A stretch of DNA of 9,099 nucleotides, from positions 1 through 9,099 of the forward strand of contig CAIRNW010000142.1 in the NCBI GenBank assembly GCA_903879995.1, read 5' to 3'. The notes beneath the pieces were generated by a model. That model was not told the origin of the DNA, made no database searches, and saw only the letters and a program-made list of their open reading frames with translations. Of the stretch, positions 6,157-9,099 are shown one piece after another (position 1 is the stretch's first letter; each line of letters starts with the position of its first letter). The translations under genes were made by a program, and so were the position numbers. The DNA comes from an uncultured Bacteroidota bacterium (GTDB taxonomy: Bacteria > Bacteroidota > Bacteroidia > Chitinophagales > Chitinophagaceae).

Positions 6157-9018
6157 ATGGCACGCACCAATAGCAAAAAAATAGCTGCAAAAACTGACCA
6201 GGAATTTATTGAGGTTACGGGTGCGCGTGTCCACAATCTCAAAAATCTTGATATTGCTATACCCAAGAATAAGTTAGTGGTAATTACAGGGATCAGTGGT
6301 TCTGGAAAATCCTCATTGGCTTTTGATACTATTTACGCCGAAGGACAACGTCGCTATTTAGAAACCTTTGGAGCATATGCACGTCAGTTTGTAGGCGATA
6401 TGGAAAGACCGGATGTTGATCGAATTACAGGACTCTCTCCGGTGATTGCCATTGAGCAAAAAACAACCAGTAAAAATCCGCGTTCCACTGTAGGAACTGT
6501 AACAGAAGTCTACGATTTTTTACGATTACTCTTTGCAAGAATTGGTCGGGCTTATTCTTATAACACGGGAAAGCCCATGGTCAAATGGAGTGAGGACGAA
6601 ATCGTGCAAGCCATCTTTCAAAATTTTGAAGGAAAGAAAATATCAGTATTGGCACCGCTTGTGCGCGGAAGAAAAGGGCATTACCGAGAGTTGTTTGAGG
6701 AGTATCGTAAAAAAGGATACTTAAAGGTTCGGATAGATGGCTCTACGCGGGACTTGCAAGCCAAGATGCAAGTAGACCGGTATGTAATTCACGATATCGA
6801 ATTAGTGATCGATCGCTTGCAAGTGGAAGCGTCTATGCGTGCGCGTTTGAGTCAAAGTGTACAGCAAGGGTTACAACTGGGAAAAGACCTGTTGTTTTTA
6901 GAAGTGGAGGGGCACGGCATTGTACAGTACTCTAAACAATTGATGTGCGAGGATACTGGAATCAGTTACGAGGAGCCTTCTCCCAATTCATTCTCTTTTA
7001 ATTCGCCTTACGGGGCTTGTCCCGCCTGCAAGGGGCTGGGTGTTAGTCATCACGTAAATATGAAAGCCGTTCTTCCCGATACCTCTCTCAGCATTAGCGA
7101 GGGCGGTATAGTTCCCCTTGGGGAGGAACGTGACGCTTGGGTGTTTCGGCAGGCACAGGAAATGGCCAAAAAGCATAAGATTTCATTTAAAACGCCTATC
7201 CAAGAGCTTCCCAAAAAGCAATTGAATTTATTGTTGTACGGAAATGAGGAAGGGGTGCTGACCACGGAAGATTTTTCGGACCTCCAGTTTAGTCCTAATG
7301 GTCCATTTGAAGGAGTTGTCAATTTATTGCAGCGTTGGTTTGCCAACCCCTACAGTGAAACAATTCGTGAATGGACCGAAGATTTTATGGAAGTGAAGCC
7401 ATGCACCGCTTGTGAGGGAACGCGACTTCGGAAAGAAAGTAATTGGTTCAGCGTTGATCAAAAGAATATCGCTACGCTAAGTGCAATGAATTTAGATAAT
7501 CTGGCTGCTTGGTTTGATGGGCTTGAACTTCGGTTGTCTAAAAAAGAAAATGCCATTGCAAAAGATATTCTAAAGGAGATTCGTGATCGTTTAGATTTTC
7601 TATTGCAAGTAGGGTTGGGCTATTTATCATTGAATCGTTCCAGCCGAAGCTTAAGTGGGGGTGAATCACAGCGAATTCGCTTAGCCACACAAATTGGTTC
7701 ACAGTTGAGGGGGATCACCTATATCTTGGATGAACCTTCAATTGGACTGCATCAACGCGATAATCATCAGCTTATTGAGGCCTTAAAGAAAATGCGAGAC
7801 CTTGGGAATACAGTGATTGTAGTGGAGCATGATAAGGACATCATGATGGCGGCGGATAATCTTATCGATATTGGTCCGCGTGCTGGATTTCATGGTGGAA
7901 AAATTGTAGCAGCAGGTGCTCCTGCTTCTTTTTTAAAACTGAATACACTCACCGCCGGCTACTTAAATGGAAAATTACGATTACCAGTACCCGCTACACG
8001 AAGAAGTGGTAACGGAAACCTATTGTCCTTGCAAGGTGCCAGTGGAAATAATTTACAAAAAGTGGATGCGGTATTTCCCCTAGGGAAATTAATTGTGGTT
8101 ACAGGCGTGAGTGGCTCTGGTAAATCTACCCTGATTAATGAAACATTATATCCTTTATTGGCAAAACATTGCTATGATTCTCGAGTACAACCCTTGCCCT
8201 ACAAGAAACTAAGTGGATTAGAACATATTGATAAAGTGATTGAAATTGATCAATCACCCATTGGAAGAACACCTCGTAGTAATCCCGCAACTTACTGTGG
8301 ATTTTTTACAGAAATCAGAACGCTGTTCTCAACCCTACCAGAGAGTAAAGTGAGAGGGTATGGAGCCGGTCGTTTTTCCTTCAATGTTCGCTCTGGCCGT
8401 TGTAATACTTGTGAAGGAGGGGGAATGCGAGTGATCGAGATGAATTTTCTTCCTGATGTCTATGTGCATTGTTCCAGTTGCAATGGAAAGCGCTATAACC
8501 GCGAAACGCTGGAAGTTCGTTACAAAGGAAAGTCCATAGCTGATGTGTTAGATATGACGGTGGAGGAAGCTATTTCATTTTTTCAAACGGTTCCTTACAT
8601 CTACAGGAAAATAAAAGTATTGGAGGAAGTGGGTTTAGGATACGTAACACTAGGTCAGGCTGCTACTACACTGAGTGGTGGTGAAGCACAACGTGTAAAA
8701 CTCTCCACCGAACTGGCAAAAAGAGATACTGGAAAAACATTTTATATTTTGGACGAACCCACCACAGGGTTGCATTTTGAAGATATTCGTCATCTGATGG
8801 ATGTGTTGAATAAGCTAGTGGACCGTGGTAACACCGTACTGGTTATTGAGCATAACATGGATGTGATAAAAATGGCGGATCACATCATTGATCTGGGTCC
8901 AGAGGGTGGGGACGGGGGCGGAACAATTTTATTTCAAGGAACCCCAGAGGAAATGATTAAGAAAACAAATACGCATACCGCAACTTTTTTGAAACTGGAG
9001 TTGGCGGCTGGCCACTAG
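6157..9018 (+). CDS. uvrA: UvrA, ATPase subunit of the UvrABC excinuclease
   Basis: A 953-residue UvrA, which with UvrB scans DNA for bulky lesions and loads UvrB for nucleotide excision repair in the cytoplasm. It has two ABC ATPase modules: Walker A GISGSGKS (45-52) and GVSGSGKS (650-657), signatures LSGGESQR (499-506) and LSGGEAQR (839-846), and Walker B YILDEP (522-527, 863-868) followed by S/T-x-GLH. Zinc-binding CxxC pairs are C288/C291, C416/C419, and C749/C752 with C772/C775, the last being the conserved C-terminal finger. At C264 the expected partner Cys is Thr (MCEDTG), so the first pair is incomplete. The UvrB-binding and insertion domains (about 130-250 and 290-410) are of normal size, and the length is normal. 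The ATG at 6157 sits 8 bases after an exact -7 box, which supports this start. No LexA-type box is visible. The gene ends in a TAG overlapping the stop of the convergent GNAT gene. Confidence 0.97.
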   Translation: MARTNSKKIAAKTDQEFIEVTGARVHNLKNLDIAIPKNKLVVITGISGSGKSSLAFDTIYAEGQRRYLETFGAYARQFVGDMERPDVDRITGLSPVIAIEQKTTSKNPRSTVGTVTEVYDFLRLLFARIGRAYSYNTGKPMVKWSEDEIVQAIFQNFEGKKISVLAPLVRGRKGHYRELFEEYRKKGYLKVRIDGSTRDLQAKMQVDRYVIHDIELVIDRLQVEASMRARLSQSVQQGLQLGKDLLFLEVEGHGIVQYSKQLMCEDTGISYEEPSPNSFSFNSPYGACPACKGLGVSHHVNMKAVLPDTSLSISEGGIVPLGEERDAWVFRQAQEMAKKHKISFKTPIQELPKKQLNLLLYGNEEGVLTTEDFSDLQFSPNGPFEGVVNLLQRWFANPYSETIREWTEDFMEVKPCTACEGTRLRKESNWFSVDQKNIATLSAMNLDNLAAWFDGLELRLSKKENAIAKDILKEIRDRLDFLLQVGLGYLSLNRSSRSLSGGESQRIRLATQIGSQLRGITYILDEPSIGLHQRDNHQLIEALKKMRDLGNTVIVVEHDKDIMMAADNLIDIGPRAGFHGGKIVAAGAPASFLKLNTLTAGYLNGKLRLPVPATRRSGNGNLLSLQGASGNNLQKVDAVFPLGKLIVVTGVSGSGKSTLINETLYPLLAKHCYDSRVQPLPYKKLSGLEHIDKVIEIDQSPIGRTPRSNPATYCGFFTEIRTLFSTLPESKVRGYGAGRFSFNVRSGRCNTCEGGGMRVIEMNFLPDVYVHCSSCNGKRYNRETLEVRYKGKSIADVLDMTVEEAISFFQTVPYIYRKIKVLEEVGLGYVTLGQAATTLSGGEAQRVKLSTELAKRDTGKTFYILDEPTTGLHFEDIRHLMDVLNKLVDRGNTVLVIEHNMDVIKMADHIIDLGPEGGDGGGTILFQGTPEEMIKKTNTHTATFLKLELAAGH

Positions 9019-9099
9019 CTTTTTCGGATCATGTGAATGTGTTCAATCCCGTCTTCTAGATAAATTTCTCCGTCCCGAATAAAACCAAAGGATTGATAG
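9015..9099 (-). CDS. GNAT-family N-acetyltransferase, C-terminal end only (partial)
   Basis: On the minus strand, a frame open to the right edge reads 27 residues and stops at TAG (9017-9015). It begins YQSFGFIRDGEIYLEDG and continues IEHIHMIRKS. The pattern Y-x-x-FGF-x-x-x-GE-x-(Y/F)-x-EDGI-x-H-x-x-M is the usual C-terminus of GNAT acetyltransferases, especially ElaA-like ones, which transfer an acetyl group from acetyl-CoA to an amine; the substrate is unknown. The catalytic acetyl-CoA-binding core lies outside the window, so activity cannot be judged. It converges on uvrA with a 4-bp overlap: both genes end with a TAG contributed by the same CTAG (9015-9018). The frame is short, but the motif match and the exact placement of the stop make a real gene likely. 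Confidence 0.72.
   Translation of the reverse strand, partial: YQSFGFIRDGEIYLEDGIEHIHMIRKS

Noticed and set aside
7050..7346. Minus-strand open frame of 98 codons inside uvrA
   Set aside because: It lies within the coding region of a strongly conserved UvrA domain and shows no recognisable protein features.

Overview
The window is a gene-dense chromosomal segment, about 40% G+C by eye, from a member of the Bacteroidota, most likely near the Chitinophagaceae. That family-level placement is inference from style, not a search. Supporting signs are a TAnnTTTG-type -7 promoter box directly upstream of uvrA, no convincing Shine-Dalgarno sequences before any start, and protein families typical of the phylum (an Omp28-like thioredoxin-fold lipoprotein and a DUF6029-type outer-membrane protein). 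No gap between genes exceeds 65 bp. I see no RNA gene, mobile element or CRISPR array.

Layout, left to right. Positions 16-2033 on the plus strand hold three closely spaced genes: a four-helix DoxX-like membrane protein, an AlkD-type DNA glycosylase with its active-site residues present, and the Omp28-like lipoprotein with a WCGWC motif. Facing them on the minus strand (4133 to 2042) is a two-gene unit: a secreted TlpA/thioredoxin-like protein (WCKPC), then, after one base, a large DUF6029 outer-membrane protein. A 63-bp divergent gap separates this unit from the plus-strand genes to the right. These are an LTA-synthase/sulfatase-superfamily membrane enzyme, broken by a one-base frameshift near 5811-5813 so that it reads as two overlapping ORFs (4197-5834 and 5819-6136), and then uvrA (6157-9018), which has its own promoter. 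At the right edge, a partial minus-strand GNAT acetyltransferase ends inside the stop codon of uvrA; the two TAG stops share one CTAG.

How the genes may work together: the TlpA-like protein, the DUF6029 protein and the convergent Omp28-like lipoprotein look like an envelope thiol-redox group. The mature DUF6029 protein has exactly two cysteines, arranged CX4C near its C-terminus, and could be a client of its thioredoxin neighbour (inference). AlkD and UvrA are both DNA-repair proteins but are far apart and not co-transcribed, so their proximity may be chance. The most notable points are the frameshifted sulfatase, the redox/DUF6029 group, the apparently leaderless uvrA, the incomplete first CxxC of UvrA, and two convergent gene pairs with no room for a terminator between them.
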